Source of the DNA: an uncultured Prevotella sp. | Lineage (GTDB): Bacteria; Bacteroidota; Bacteroidia; Bacteroidales; Bacteroidaceae | NCBI GenBank assembly: GCA_947095945.1 | Contig: CAMUQM010000128.1 | Coordinates: forward strand, 1-5,852 | DNA: 5,852 nucleotides | Direction: 5' to 3' | Shown here: in pieces, positions 5,678-5,852 of the stretch | How positions within the stretch are numbered: position 1 is the first letter of the stretch | How the letters are laid out: every line of letters begins with the position of its first letter | Notes under the pieces: model-generated | Told to the model about the DNA's origin: nothing | What the model saw: only the letters and a program-made list of their open reading frames with translations | Database searches by the model: none | Position numbers and translations under genes: made by a program

Positions 5678-5852
5678 ATGAATGAAATAGAACGCAGGCG
5701 AACGTTCGCCATTATCTCTCACCCAGATGCTGGTAAGACTACTTTGACAGAGAAATTCCTTCTTTTCGGTGGTCAGATTCAGGTTGCTGGTGCGGTAAAG
5801 AGCAATAAGATACGCAAGACAGCTACATCCGACTGGATGGATATTGAGAAGC
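5678..5852 (+). CDS. prfC: Peptide chain release factor 3 (RF3), N-terminal fragment at window edge
   Basis: RF3 is a translational GTPase that removes RF1 or RF2 from the ribosome after peptide release. Only the first 58 residues are in the window. They hold the RF3-type P-loop SHPDAGKTTLTE (14-25, G1 motif), followed by the FLLFGGQIQVAGAVK segment (28-42) and the stretch TATSDWMDIEK (48-58) leading into switch I. HPDAGKTT is the form typical of RF3, where elongation factors usually have HxDxGKTT with other residues around it. The ATG at 5678 gives the usual short N-terminus; a second ATG 4 bases on is out of frame. No Shine-Dalgarno and no clear Bacteroidota promoter are visible in the preceding 130 bases, so read-through from the rfbD operon may contribute. 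The rest of the gene lies to the right. Confidence 0.92.
   Translation, partial: MNEIERRRTFAIISHPDAGKTTLTEKFLLFGGQIQVAGAVKSNKIRKTATSDWMDIEK

Noticed and set aside
1..5852. Search for a mobile element, CRISPR array, tRNA/rRNA, toxin-antitoxin pair or new defence system
   Set aside because: All sizeable genes are recognisable core functions, no transposase or integrase is present, no regularly spaced repeats occur, and I saw no tRNA cloverleaf or rRNA sequence.

Overview
The window looks like ordinary core chromosome from a Bacteroidota species, most likely Prevotella or a close relative. Three things point there: AT-rich DNA; promoters of the Bacteroidota type (TTTG, 19-20 bases, TAnnTTTG) with few Shine-Dalgarno sequences; and a set of family variants and gene neighbours typical of that group (ClC next to a short YrdC-domain protein, a ROK hexokinase, and LysE-type permease / DUF4924 / rfbD / prfC). 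The genus is an inference from family resemblance; no rRNA or other marker is present.

Layout. Positions 1-1756 hold a minus-strand two-gene operon: a short Sua5/YrdC-type L-threonylcarbamoyladenylate synthase, then after 12 bases a ClC chloride channel/transporter whose C-terminus runs off the left edge. Positions 1757-2186 form a 430-base gap without a credible gene. It holds the YrdC promoter, a small terminator-like hairpin, a dense dyad cluster (1927-2006) and two long imperfect inverted repeats (2025-2094 and 2109-2174). A minus-strand ROK sugar kinase follows (2187-3188) with a clear promoter. From a divergent promoter region (3189-3319) a plus-strand operon begins: a LysE/RhtB-family exporter, a DUF4924 protein and dTDP-4-dehydrorhamnose reductase (rfbD). 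After a 130-base gap with a strong compound hairpin, peptide chain release factor 3 (prfC) starts and runs off the right edge.

Together the genes are housekeeping: tRNA t6A modification, anion transport, hexose phosphorylation, small-molecule export, dTDP-rhamnose synthesis and translation termination. I see no mobile element with a transposase, no CRISPR array, no tRNA or rRNA, and no sign of a new defence or biosynthetic system. The parts worth a second look are the non-coding inverted repeats, the rfbD-prfC hairpin, and a ClC protein that keeps the gating glutamate but has valine where antiporters carry the inner proton glutamate.
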